From assembly GCF_002280675.1 (NCBI RefSeq), contig NZ_NCEN01000002.1, forward strand, positions 62,001 through 126,000: a stretch of DNA of 64,000 nt. Reading direction: 5' to 3'. The notes below the pieces were generated by a model. That model saw nothing but the letters and a program-made list of their open reading frames with translations, was not told where the DNA came from and searched no databases. Below are positions 45,300-53,612 of the stretch, piece after piece; the first letter of the stretch is position 1; each line of letters opens with the position of its first letter. A program made the position numbers and the translations under genes. The stretch is from Novosphingobium sp. 32-60-15. Lineage in GTDB: Bacteria > Pseudomonadota > Alphaproteobacteria > Sphingomonadales > Sphingomonadaceae.

Positions 45300-46361
45300 T
45301 TGCGCGATCCCATCGAATTAACTGTGGACGTGACCGATGCTGTCGGCATCGGCATGACTGCACACACTGCCATAAGCGTGTTCCTGCCCGATGATGGCGC
45401 GCTCGCCGATCCTGCGGTGGTGTGCTTTGCGTTCCCTGGCGGTGGCTATAACCGGCGCTATTACAGCTTCGATATGCCAGACGGGCAGGGCGGGGGCGAG
45501 GCTGCATACCACACCGCGCGCGGTTGGATATTCGTCGCCTGCGATCACTTGGGCTTTGGTGAATCGACAATCCCGCCTGATGATCTGCTCGATCTTGATG
45601 TGATTGCGGCAGGCAACGATGCGACTGTAAAACACGTGATGGAGCGGATTGCGACCGGCACATTGACCGATGGCCTGCCGCCAGTGGCCAATGCCACTTG
45701 CCTTGGCATCGGCCAGTCGATGGGCGGGTGCTTTGCCGTGGTGGCGCAAGGCAATCATGAGACGTTCGATGGCATTGGCGTGCTTGGCTACAGCGGTATC
45801 CACACGGTTGTGCCAACAAGGCCCGGCCAGCCGGCGGCGGTGTGGCCGTGGGTTTCGCGCCGCAGCAAACTTGCCGCACCCAAAATTTTCAACCTTGCGC
45901 AATTGGCGGCATCGCAAGGCCCGCAACTTGGCGATTCCGCCGCGTTGCAAGCAGCCGCACGCGCGGGGGAGCATCCGTTCCAATGGTCGTTCCATTACGA
46001 CGACCAGCCAGCGGACATCGTGGCGTTGGATATGCAAGCCTCAGCCGGATTAATTGATCCCTTGCCCGAATGGCGCTCGGCGACGACGCCTGCTTGCGGG
46101 CTTTACATGGTTGCGCCGGGCGCTGTGGCGATCGAGGCTGCATCGATCCGCGTACCTGTGTTCATCGGCGTGGGTGAGCGCGACGTGGTGCCCGATCCCT
46201 GGGCCGAACCCAAGGCCTTCAAGAGCGCATCGGATATCCAGCTCTATGTCTGTCCGCGCATGGCCCATATGCACAATTTTGCCCACACCCGCACCCAGTT
46301 CTGGGCGCGGATTCACAACTGGGGCGAAGGCGTTGCGGCGCAAAGGGCGCTGGCGGGTTAG
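45300..46361 (+). CDS. Alpha/beta hydrolase
   Basis: The protein has 353 residues. The oxyanion stretch FPGGGYNRRYYSF and the nucleophile elbow LGIGQSMGGCFAV (GxSxG) are clear; the likely acid is in GVGERDVVPDPW and the His in PRMAHMHNFAH. It should hydrolyse an ester, lactone or C-C bond produced by the cluster oxygenases. The start is most likely TTG at 45300, with ACCGGAGAATTTCC before it and family-like MRDPIELTV; no ATG fits. Its stop overlaps the convergent SnoaL-like gene by 4 bases. Confidence 0.83.
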   Translation: MRDPIELTVDVTDAVGIGMTAHTAISVFLPDDGALADPAVVCFAFPGGGYNRRYYSFDMPDGQGGGEAAYHTARGWIFVACDHLGFGESTIPPDDLLDLDVIAAGNDATVKHVMERIATGTLTDGLPPVANATCLGIGQSMGGCFAVVAQGNHETFDGIGVLGYSGIHTVVPTRPGQPAAVWPWVSRRSKLAAPKIFNLAQLAASQGPQLGDSAALQAAARAGEHPFQWSFHYDDQPADIVALDMQASAGLIDPLPEWRSATTPACGLYMVAPGAVAIEAASIRVPVFIGVGERDVVPDPWAEPKAFKSASDIQLYVCPRMAHMHNFAHTRTQFWARIHNWGEGVAAQRALAG

Positions 46362-46858
46362 CGCGTTAGGGCTGCAAACAGCGCATACGACGGGTCATTC
46401 CGGTCGCGCCGTCCACCGAACGCACCGATCAGCGAAGGACCGGCGTCCACGACCTCGTCGATGTCCTGCACATATTCGCGGTGGTCAATCGCCCAACGGC
46501 CTTGGCGGCGGGACCAGCGGTCAAGATAACGACCCAAGGCGGTGCCTTGCCGCAGCACGCCGTCCTGTTCGAAACGCAGTGTCGCGTGGACGTAGGCTTC
46601 GCTGGCAGCGCTATCGCCGTCAACTTTGATCAGGATGTTGGAGACACGGTGCATGTGCGCAATCATCTGCGCGTGTGTGCCGCAGACCCAATTGATGAAG
46701 TCGCGACCGGTGCCGTCGAACATCGCGCCATAGCGCGCGGTGCCTTCAGGATGCCACACGGCATAGCCCAGTTCATGGTCGATCCGGTCCATCGCACGGG
46801 CATAATTGGCCAGTTGTTCTGCTATGGCGAGTTTGTCGGCGGTTTCGGTCGGTTGCAT
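46358..46858 (-). CDS. SnoaL-like (NTF2 superfamily) protein
   Basis: The protein has 166 residues with the SnoaL_4-type pattern: IAEQLANYARAMDRIDHELG, WHPEGTARYGAMFDG, and AYVHATLRFEQDG with YLDRWSRRQGRWAIDHREYV. Such proteins in catabolic clusters often act as dehydratases, isomerases or oxygenase partners. The ATG at 46858 is preferred, with GGGAG about 12 bases upstream. It is convergent with the hydrolase gene and divergent from an SDR gene. Confidence 0.8.
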   Translation of the reverse strand: MQPTETADKLAIAEQLANYARAMDRIDHELGYAVWHPEGTARYGAMFDGTGRDFINWVCGTHAQMIAHMHRVSNILIKVDGDSAASEAYVHATLRFEQDGVLRQGTALGRYLDRWSRRQGRWAIDHREYVQDIDEVVDAGPSLIGAFGGRRDRNDPSYALFAALTR

Positions 46859-46987
46859 GCAGCATCGCTCCCTTGGTTGAAGCGAACATGATAGCGCGCG
46901 CGCCTGTCCACTCCTGACCGACGGCAGGTGCGATGCAGCGCCATCCAACGCCCTGTACGTACAATAACAATGCCAAGGGAGAGCGTC

Positions 46988-47797
46988 ATGGATCTGGGAA
47001 TTGCAGGAAAGACCGCACTGGTCACGGGCGGAACACATGGCATTGGCCGCGCGATTGCCGAAGAACTGGGGCGCAACGGTTGCCGGGTAGTGGTCGTCGC
47101 GCGCGGGCAGGCGGGCATTGACGAGACTGTGGCCGCGATCCGTGCTGCAGGCGGCGAGGCGGCCGGTGTCAGTGCCGATCTGACACATATGGATAGCTAT
47201 CCGCGCATGGTGGCAGAGGCAGCAGCGTTGTTCGACGCGCCCGACATTGCCATCTTTTCCCCCGTCGGCCCGCCATCAGGCCGGTTTGAAGATATGGCTG
47301 ACGAGGATTTCCAGACCACGTTCGACAATGTGGTCAAAGCATTCGCCCATTTCGCGCGGGCGGTGACGCCTGCCATGAAAGAACGCAAATGGGGCCGCAT
47401 CGTCACGGTCGGTTCGGGCCATGGACGCTTGCCGGGGCGCCGCGCCACGCTGGGTTTCGATTACGTTTTGGCAAATACCCTGCGTCCATCTGCGCTCGGC
47501 CTTAGCCGCAGTCTCGCAGACGAGCTGGCCGAATTCGGCATCACAGTGAACACTGTTCCTCCAGGCTTCATCGATACCGGCGCACAGTACGAGGCGTTCT
47601 TTCGTGAATGCGCCAAGGCGGTGAACCAGACCTATGAGCAGTTCATGGCCGGTTTGATAGACCGCATTCCGATGAAGCGGTTTGGCAATCCCGATGAAGT
47701 GGCGGGCCTTTGCGCGTTCCTGTGCTCAGCCCGCGCCAGCTACATCACCGGCCAGTACATGCTGGTCGATGGCGGACGCATGGAAATATATTACTGA
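46988..47797 (+). CDS. Atypical SDR-family protein lacking the catalytic Lys
   Basis: The protein has 269 residues. The N-terminal cofactor motif is normal (VTGGTHGIGRAIAEELG). At the catalytic site the usual YxxxK reads FDYVLANTLRPSALGLSR, so Lys is replaced by Asn. This matches a known SDR subgroup with an S/A-N-x-x-R pattern, often annotated only as SDR. The C-terminus ASYITGQYMLVDGG is normal. It may use a different mechanism or act as an isomerase, dehydratase or lyase. AAGGGAGAGCGTC precedes the ATG. Confidence 0.83.
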   Translation: MDLGIAGKTALVTGGTHGIGRAIAEELGRNGCRVVVVARGQAGIDETVAAIRAAGGEAAGVSADLTHMDSYPRMVAEAAALFDAPDIAIFSPVGPPSGRFEDMADEDFQTTFDNVVKAFAHFARAVTPAMKERKWGRIVTVGSGHGRLPGRRATLGFDYVLANTLRPSALGLSRSLADELAEFGITVNTVPPGFIDTGAQYEAFFRECAKAVNQTYEQFMAGLIDRIPMKRFGNPDEVAGLCAFLCSARASYITGQYMLVDGGRMEIYY

Positions 47798-47834
47798 CAC
47801 CAACCGCGCTTTGGCTCAACCAATATCCTGCGTC

Positions 47835-47868
47835 GTTGCGACCCCGGCCTGCGCCGGGTTCGCGATGA
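47835..47868. repeat. REP-like hairpin between convergent genes
   Basis: GCGACCCCGGC and GCCGGGTTCGC pair around a short loop (about 47838-47863), with G-T pairs, in a GTCGTTGCGACC...CGCGATGACC context resembling dispersed REP sequences. It may end both flanking transcripts. Confidence 0.55.
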
Positions 47869-47895
47869 CCAATGGGTTGTTTATACGAGCCTGTG

Positions 47896-48948
47896 TCACT
47901 GCGCCTTGGCTGCGGCCACAAGTTGGAACAGCCCACCGTAATAATACATGAGCTTTTCCATAGAGAGGTCGCGGTACGGGGTCATCGGAGCGAGGGAATC
48001 TACCACGTCCCAGTATGGCTCAAGCTGTTCGAGCACTTCCTCAACCGGACCACAGGCGCAAAACGCGAGCACCATTTCGTCAGGCACGTTATGCGCCACC
48101 GACGATACATCGCCGTGATCGCCCAGCGCCAATTGACACGCGCGGGCCTGATCACCAAAGCCCTGCTTTTCAAAGAACGGTTCGTACTGCTTGTAGCCCG
48201 AATAAGCAGCGACCGTTGCGCGGGCGTCGTTAATGGCCTGCTGCTTGTCGGGGTTGATCGCGATCCACGGCCAGGCGTTGATTTCGATATCCTCGCGCTT
48301 GCGGCCATGTTTGACCAATGCAGCGTCAATTACCGGCTTCTGCACTTTAGAGGTATATTCGGCAGACCACAGCGCATGGACCATCAACCCGTCGCCAATT
48401 TCGATGGCGAGGTCAGTCATCTTTTCCTGAAGCGCGGCGATCCAGATCGGGATGCGTTCCCGCACCGGCGGCGCGGTAACCATCATTTCGGCAAAGTCGG
48501 CCTTGAAATACTGGCCGTCATAAGGATCGAGGCCCTTATGCCCGTTTGCGATGATATAGCGCACCACATCGACCGTTTCGCGCAAGTGGCCGAGCGGCTT
48601 GGCCTTGGGCATGCCGTACATGCCTTCAACCGCAGACGGAATGCTGCTGCCAAGGCCCAGTATAAAGCGGCCTCCGCTGATCCGGTCGACGTCCATTGCA
48701 GCATAGGCGGTTTCCACCGGGCTGCGCGTCCCTGCAATAGCGATGCCGGTGCCAAGCTTGAGTGTTTCGGTCACAGTGGCAGCTGCGGCCAGCGGCACGA
48801 ACGGTGGGCCATAGATTTGCAGCACGAACACGCCCTCAAACCCAAGCGCTTCCATCTGGCGCGTCGTTTCGGTCAACTGCGCGGCCGGCAGGACCGGCAT
48901 GGTGCCCCAGAAACGGCGTGGGCCGCCGACAGCGTTGGTCTTTGACAT
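47896..48948 (-). CDS. Luciferase-like (LLM class) flavin/F420-dependent oxidoreductase
   Basis: The protein has 350 residues of the bacterial-luciferase TIM-barrel superfamily: ALGFEGVFVLQIYGPPF, LKLGTGIAIAGTRSPVETAYAAMDVDRISGGRFILGLG (split), and IPIWIAALQEKMTDLAIEIGDGL. Members are FMN monooxygenases or F420-dependent dehydrogenases and reductases; F420 use is typical in actinobacteria but not assured here. It follows the two Rieske-like genes on the same strand after a 117-base gap and may share their pathway. Confidence 0.88.
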   Translation of the reverse strand: MSKTNAVGGPRRFWGTMPVLPAAQLTETTRQMEALGFEGVFVLQIYGPPFVPLAAAATVTETLKLGTGIAIAGTRSPVETAYAAMDVDRISGGRFILGLGSSIPSAVEGMYGMPKAKPLGHLRETVDVVRYIIANGHKGLDPYDGQYFKADFAEMMVTAPPVRERIPIWIAALQEKMTDLAIEIGDGLMVHALWSAEYTSKVQKPVIDAALVKHGRKREDIEINAWPWIAINPDKQQAINDARATVAAYSGYKQYEPFFEKQGFGDQARACQLALGDHGDVSSVAHNVPDEMVLAFCACGPVEEVLEQLEPYWDVVDSLAPMTPYRDLSMEKLMYYYGGLFQLVAAAKAQ

Positions 48949-49065
48949 GGCGTTGGGCCTTATATGAAAGGGCGGTGTGGCCGCATCAGCTTTGCCTTAA
49001 GCAAGGCCGATATGCGCCCAGATCCGCGATGATTGGTTTCTTGTTTGATAGCGCGACAGGATTGC

Positions 49066-50157
49066 TCAGAACTGGAACAGTTCCTTGCGCAAGCCGATGA
49101 TATCGCTGCAATCGGTGCTGACATTGTCGCGATAGGCGAAATCGCCTGCGTCCTGTCGCGCGGCAAGCTCCATCATCAGCAAGCGGTAGCGCTGCCCAGC
49201 TTGATCGAACTTGGAATGCAGGTCCTTGCGCGGGGACAGGTCCATGTAGCGCGGGCTTTGCGGGTTGGTCATCGAACTGTCCTGGCGCGAAACCTTGTAC
49301 CCGGCCTTTGGCATCACGTGGCGGAACATGGGGCCGGCGTTCGAGGTGTTCATCACCATTTCCATACGTGTGCGATCACGCGATTCCGGTGTACACGGGT
49401 GGAACAGCGGCACATCGTCGCCGGGCGAGAACCGGCCATAAGCAATAGCGCAGTGCGAACGCAGATAGATGCGGATCACTTGGCGCACGTTCTGCGTGGG
49501 CTGGCGGATGCCGCTGAAAAACTTCATGATCGGGGCGACCGATTTGTTCACCAGCGTGCGCACCATCGTGATGGTTTCGCTGTCGTAGTAAACTTCCACC
49601 TCTTCACTGTCGGACTTTTCATCACCCACCACGTCGGCATGGAGAAAGTCGGCATGCGTAAGGTCGATCAGATTTTCGAGGCTGATCGGGGCCGAGCAAT
49701 CGAAGCGGATCGTGGCGGTCATGTGTTTGGGCAACCCGCCCTTGGGCGGCAGGAATGGCAGGCTGGGGAGGTGTGCCGGATCAGCCGCCTCGGGACGACC
49801 GAACCAGCCCCAGATAAGGCCGTAATGCTCCATCACCGGATAACGCCCGCGGGCGTCGGTAAACGGGCTTTTGTCACGCGTGACAATTTCGAGCGGGTGA
49901 AATTCGGACGCGACAACTTTGCCATCTTCGCGCCAGATGTAGAACGGGTGCGAATAGACTGCACGGCGCACAGGCGTCTTGCCGACAGCATGGTCATGGG
50001 CCAGCGGAAACCAGGAATCACGCATCACCAGATCATGCGGAACCCAGTTATTGACAGCGTTGAGCGACAGGCCTGATGACCGTTTCGGCGCCGCAGGGGC
50101 GGACGAATCAAAGTGTTCGGTTTCAGGCGAAGCGGGGCGATCGGCAACTTCAAGCAT
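49066..50157 (-). CDS. Rieske-oxygenase-like protein with iron site but no Rieske cluster ligands
   Basis: The protein has 363 residues. The catalytic domain keeps the mononuclear-iron motif N162-x2-D165-x2-H168-x4-H173 (ENLIDLTHADFLHAD), including the bridging Asp used for electron entry. The N-terminal domain aligns with a Rieske domain in its flanks (SWFPLAHDHAV, WREDGKVVASEFHP and YPVMEHYGLIWGWFG), but the CxH and CxxH ligands are gone and no Cys occurs in the first 150 residues. Electrons must therefore come from another subunit or a separate Rieske protein. The gene 18 bases upstream encodes exactly such a protein. Confidence 0.85.
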   Translation of the reverse strand: MLEVADRPASPETEHFDSSAPAAPKRSSGLSLNAVNNWVPHDLVMRDSWFPLAHDHAVGKTPVRRAVYSHPFYIWREDGKVVASEFHPLEIVTRDKSPFTDARGRYPVMEHYGLIWGWFGRPEAADPAHLPSLPFLPPKGGLPKHMTATIRFDCSAPISLENLIDLTHADFLHADVVGDEKSDSEEVEVYYDSETITMVRTLVNKSVAPIMKFFSGIRQPTQNVRQVIRIYLRSHCAIAYGRFSPGDDVPLFHPCTPESRDRTRMEMVMNTSNAGPMFRHVMPKAGYKVSRQDSSMTNPQSPRYMDLSPRKDLHSKFDQAGQRYRLLMMELAARQDAGDFAYRDNVSTDCSDIIGLRKELFQF

Positions 50158-50175
50158 GGGGATCTCCTGCGAAAA

Positions 50176-51111
50176 TCAGGCAGCTGCCGAAACGGACGAA
50201 GCCGTATCGGGCGCTGAAGTACGAATGTCTTCACGAAGCTTACCGGCAAGGTGGGATGCCGATGCGATCAGCACGCGCAATGCAGCGGCATCGACTGTTT
50301 CGCGAACCGCAAACGCCCCTTTGTGGCGCAGGCCAACCGCATGGCTACCCTTCAGATCATCGCCAAGGCGCGCGCGCCAGCGGACTTGCGTCACGCCCCG
50401 TGCCGCCGGAACAGGGGCCAGTTGGGCGGTGAGCAGGGTGCGGAAACTGTCATCACGCAGCACTGCTTCAGTCTCGCCCGTTACGGGGTGCGTACGGGTG
50501 ATCAAGGTGATCGGGAATTCAGCAGTGGCATAAGACGGCCAGTGCACTTTGCCCCACAAACAAAACCGCTCCATCACCAACAGGCCGTTCTCTTCGCGCA
50601 GGTCTGACATGAGATAAGGCGTAAATTCGACCGACCGGATATTCAGGACAAGGCCGGGATCATCAAACAGTGCATTGATCCATTGGTCATGGCCCAGTGC
50701 GACGTGCGCCGTATCGCACAAGTCAAAGCCCTGCGGAACAACCGGCGGAGCGATGGCGGTTTTCTGATCAAGATTGACCGACACGAAACCGCCGCTTTCC
50801 GAAACGGCAAAAGCTGCGGCCTTATAAACCGGAGGAAACTTTTGTTCGTCCTTCATGTTCGGAATGTCTTTGAGCCGGCCGGTTTCACCGTCATAGCTCC
50901 AGCCATGATAGCCGCATTGAAGCCAGCCGTTGTCCCGCACGCAGCCACGCGAAAGCGGAGCGCGGCGGTGGGGGCAGCGGTCTTCCAGCGCGCGGGCGAT
51001 GCCTTGCGCATCACGCCACAGCACCACCGGTTGATCGCCCACATCGACCGCAAATGGCTTGGTCGAGGTGATCTCCTCGCTCAACGCAACTTTCCACCAG
51101 GGACTCGACAT
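50176..51111 (-). CDS. Rieske-domain protein with degenerate catalytic domain
   Basis: The protein has 311 residues. Rieske ligands are intact: C46-x-H48 and C66-x2-H69 (DRCPHRRAPLSRG, LQCGYHGWSYD). Where the iron-binding D-x2-H-x4-H would stand, residues 145-157 read INALFDDPGLVLN, so both His are missing. The catalytic domain is also short. It probably acts as an electron donor subunit for the neighbour at 49066-50157 rather than as an oxygenase itself. It heads the operon and faces a TetR gene across a 71-base gap. Confidence 0.83.
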   Translation of the reverse strand: MSSPWWKVALSEEITSTKPFAVDVGDQPVVLWRDAQGIARALEDRCPHRRAPLSRGCVRDNGWLQCGYHGWSYDGETGRLKDIPNMKDEQKFPPVYKAAAFAVSESGGFVSVNLDQKTAIAPPVVPQGFDLCDTAHVALGHDQWINALFDDPGLVLNIRSVEFTPYLMSDLREENGLLVMERFCLWGKVHWPSYATAEFPITLITRTHPVTGETEAVLRDDSFRTLLTAQLAPVPAARGVTQVRWRARLGDDLKGSHAVGLRHKGAFAVRETVDAAALRVLIASASHLAGKLREDIRTSAPDTASSVSAAA

Positions 51112-51146
51112 GTTTTCAGCACCACTCTCTTCCAGCGAACATCAAA

Positions 51147-51172
51147 TTGACACGCGCCAATTTAATTGTCAA
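51147..51172. promoter_or_regulatory. Inverted repeat in the divergent gap between Rieske and TetR genes
   Basis: TTGACA (51147-51152) and TGTCAA (51167-51172) form a 26-base palindrome with a 14-base centre that includes CAATTTAATTG, itself nearly symmetric. It lies 11 bases before the TetR start and 36 bases before the Rieske start. It is a reasonable TetR operator, and TTGACA may double as a -35 element. Confidence 0.5.
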
Positions 51173-51182
51173 CAAGGCTGAC

Positions 51183-51896
51183 ATGACCAAAGCCGATCCA
51201 GTGGACGCGCCCAGCGCCCGGCGGCGGGGCAGGCCTCCTGCCGATGCGGCCAGCGCCGTGCCCGAAGAACGCGTGCTCCACCTTGCCTTCGAAAGCTTTG
51301 CTGAATCCGGGTATGAAGGGACCACGGTGCGCGATCTGGCAAAGCGGCTTGGGGTAAGCCACAACCTCTTGAACGTACGGTTCGGGTCAAAAGCGGACTT
51401 GTGGCGCAAGGCGGTGGATTGGCGCGTGGCGAAATTCGGGCAGCCGGTGTTTGCGGTGTTTGACCGCAGCGATCTTGATCCTGAAAGCCGGTTGCGGTTG
51501 CTGGTCCACCGGTTTTGCGGCTGGGCGGCAGAAAATCCCAGCTTCATCAGCATCAGTCACGCCGAAGGACGGCGCAGCACCTGGCGCCTCGATTATCTTG
51601 TCGGCCTGTATATTCAGCCCTTCAAGCTCAGCCTTGATGCGCTGTTTGTGCAAGTGCGCGCCACACGCCCGATGCGTGCTATTTCCTCGTCCGCCTTCAT
51701 GGCCATGTTGGTGCAAGGGGTGGGGTTCTATTTCGCCTCGGTTCCCATGCTCGAAGCATTGGGCGTGGGCAATGAAGCCAACCCCGAAGCCGTCCCGCAG
51801 CGTGTCGCCGAATTTGCCGATACGCTGCTGGCCGGGCTGTTGGGCCCGGCCACGCAGATTGGAGCCGCTCAGGCCGAGGCCTTTGCCGCTACTTGA
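51183..51896 (+). CDS. TetR-family transcriptional regulator
   Basis: The protein has 237 residues. After a Pro/Arg-rich lead (RRRGRPPADAAS), the helix-turn-helix reads FAESGYEGTTVRDLAKRLGV then SHNLLNVRFGSKADLWRKAV. The C-terminal domain (about 100-230) is a helical ligand-binding domain. It probably represses the divergent Rieske pair operon and itself through the palindrome at 51147-51172. The ATG at 51183 is preferred; a TTG at 51147 would add 12 residues. Its last 8 bases overlap the convergent flavoprotein gene. Confidence 0.88.
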   Translation: MTKADPVDAPSARRRGRPPADAASAVPEERVLHLAFESFAESGYEGTTVRDLAKRLGVSHNLLNVRFGSKADLWRKAVDWRVAKFGQPVFAVFDRSDLDPESRLRLLVHRFCGWAAENPSFISISHAEGRRSTWRLDYLVGLYIQPFKLSLDALFVQVRATRPMRAISSSAFMAMLVQGVGFYFASVPMLEALGVGNEANPEAVPQRVAEFADTLLAGLLGPATQIGAAQAEAFAAT

Positions 51897-53457
51897 TTGT
51901 GCGCAAGATGCGCTTGGCAGCAATCTTGCCCGGCAGGCCCGAAATGCCGCCGCCCGGATGTGCGCCCGCGCCGCCGATGTAGAGGCCGGGCACTGCAGGC
52001 TTTGGCCCGCCGAACCCCGTTGCGGGACGGTTCTGGCCTGCCCGCAGCGATCCGAAGTCGATGTGAGTGACGCAGCCGTTGGTGGCGTTCAATCGCTTTT
52101 CCCGATCGCGCGCGGTTTCCACAAAGCGGCCCACTTCGGAATCGAAACCATCGTAGTAATCTGACATTTGCGCAATCAGATCGCGCATCGTCCGGTCCTT
52201 GATCTCTTGTGACCATCCCTCGCGCGCGTCGACCGCCATTGCGGGCACATAGATATACGCAAGGCCACCGCCTGGTGTTGCCTGCGAAGGATCAGAATTG
52301 GACAGCGGTGTGACCGACACCGCGTGTTCTTTGGGAATATCGCCGCGCCGTGCTGCTGCAAAGCTTTCGCGCACTTGTTCGGGTGTGCCGATATAGCCGA
52401 CCGCCTTGTTCAAATCCGCCCCATCGTGGCGCAAATCCTGATGGCGTTTGAGCGTCAGTGGTTTGGACATGGCGATATTTGCAAGGAACGGCGCAGCATT
52501 TGAACGATTCGATGGCGCATGTTTGATGCGTTCGAGCAGGCGGCGGTCGACCTTGCCGGGCGTGGTCATGGCAAAAGCGGTCCGCGGATCGCAACTGGCG
52601 ATGACTGCCTTGGCCTTGATCACGCGGCCGTCTTCAAGCCGCACGCCGCGCGCTGCGCCGTCGTCGATGATGATTTCAGCAACCGGCGCATTCAGCATGA
52701 TCTTGGCGCCCGATGCTTCGATGCTGCTTGCCAGGGCATTGGCGAAGCTTTGCAGACTGCCGATAGGTTTGCCCGTGCCCAACCGGTGTAGTGCGGCAAG
52801 GATCATATAGGCAGCGCCGTTGCCGTCATCATCGACGGGGCCAGCACCAGCGGCAGTGTTGGTGAGCAGCGCGATGTTGGCAGGATGCTGGAACCATTCG
52901 CTTGCAATCTGGTCAGCGGTGCCGGCAGCAAGGATCTGCAATTCGTTCTTGAGCCTGGCGTTGCGGATAAGGCTAAGGCCCAATTGACCCGCATTCTTCA
53001 GATCCGGTCGGCCCGGTTCCGCCTTCATAATCGGGAAGCCGATATCCATCAAGGCGTTAAGGAGTTCCAGGAACTTCAAGTAGTTCTTGCCGTCCTGCGG
53101 GTTCAGACGACCCATGTCTTCGGCAGTGCGCTGGGGGTCGCGGAACAGGCACACGCTGGCACCCGACGGGTCAAGGTAGGCATATGTCGGATCAGGATCG
53201 ACCCAGCGAAGGCCATGCTTCTCAAGCTCCAGTTCCTCGATCAGCCCGCTGCCACGCACGAACAGAAGCTCAACTGCACACGGCGTGACAAGATGGCTTG
53301 GCGCTTCGGGGATCATATAGCCCGAACTGGTCATGCCGCCGACCTTGGCCATCCGTTCAACCACGATCACACGTTTTCCCGCGCGGCTCAGATACCCGGC
53401 TGCGGCCATGCCGTTGTGCCCTGCGCCAACAATGACGACATCTGCTTCCTCGGTCAC
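51889..53457 (-). CDS. Phytoene-desaturase-like FAD oxidoreductase
   Basis: The protein has 522 residues. The FAD-binding motif is DVVIVGAGHNGMAAAGYLSRAG with VIVVERMAKVGG; the C-terminal FAD contact is YIGGAGAHPGGGISGLPGKIAA. It belongs to the amine-oxidase/carotenoid-desaturase-like superfamily (PYROXD2-like branch), which performs dehydrogenation or isomerisation. No carotenoid genes are near, so a role in unsaturating a ring substrate of this cluster is more likely than carotenoid synthesis. It is divergent from the APH-like gene. Confidence 0.87.
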   Translation of the reverse strand: MTEEADVVIVGAGHNGMAAAGYLSRAGKRVIVVERMAKVGGMTSSGYMIPEAPSHLVTPCAVELLFVRGSGLIEELELEKHGLRWVDPDPTYAYLDPSGASVCLFRDPQRTAEDMGRLNPQDGKNYLKFLELLNALMDIGFPIMKAEPGRPDLKNAGQLGLSLIRNARLKNELQILAAGTADQIASEWFQHPANIALLTNTAAGAGPVDDDGNGAAYMILAALHRLGTGKPIGSLQSFANALASSIEASGAKIMLNAPVAEIIIDDGAARGVRLEDGRVIKAKAVIASCDPRTAFAMTTPGKVDRRLLERIKHAPSNRSNAAPFLANIAMSKPLTLKRHQDLRHDGADLNKAVGYIGTPEQVRESFAAARRGDIPKEHAVSVTPLSNSDPSQATPGGGLAYIYVPAMAVDAREGWSQEIKDRTMRDLIAQMSDYYDGFDSEVGRFVETARDREKRLNATNGCVTHIDFGSLRAGQNRPATGFGGPKPAVPGLYIGGAGAHPGGGISGLPGKIAAKRILRTIK

Positions 53458-53612
53458 TTCAAACCCTCCATTTGGCGGAATACGAACATGCGCAGACCAG
53501 CCTCGGCCCCATCATGGCGACAGACGGTTTTTTGGCGCTCCTTCCGGAAGACAGGTCATGGCAAAGGCAATGCATCGTCTTGAGGCATCAAATTGTCAGG
53601 AGAAGTAGAGCG

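Noticed and set aside
47872..50076. Two long plus-strand open frames (357 and 347 codons)
   Set aside because: They are antisense to the luciferase-like and Rieske-like genes, which have full family motifs.
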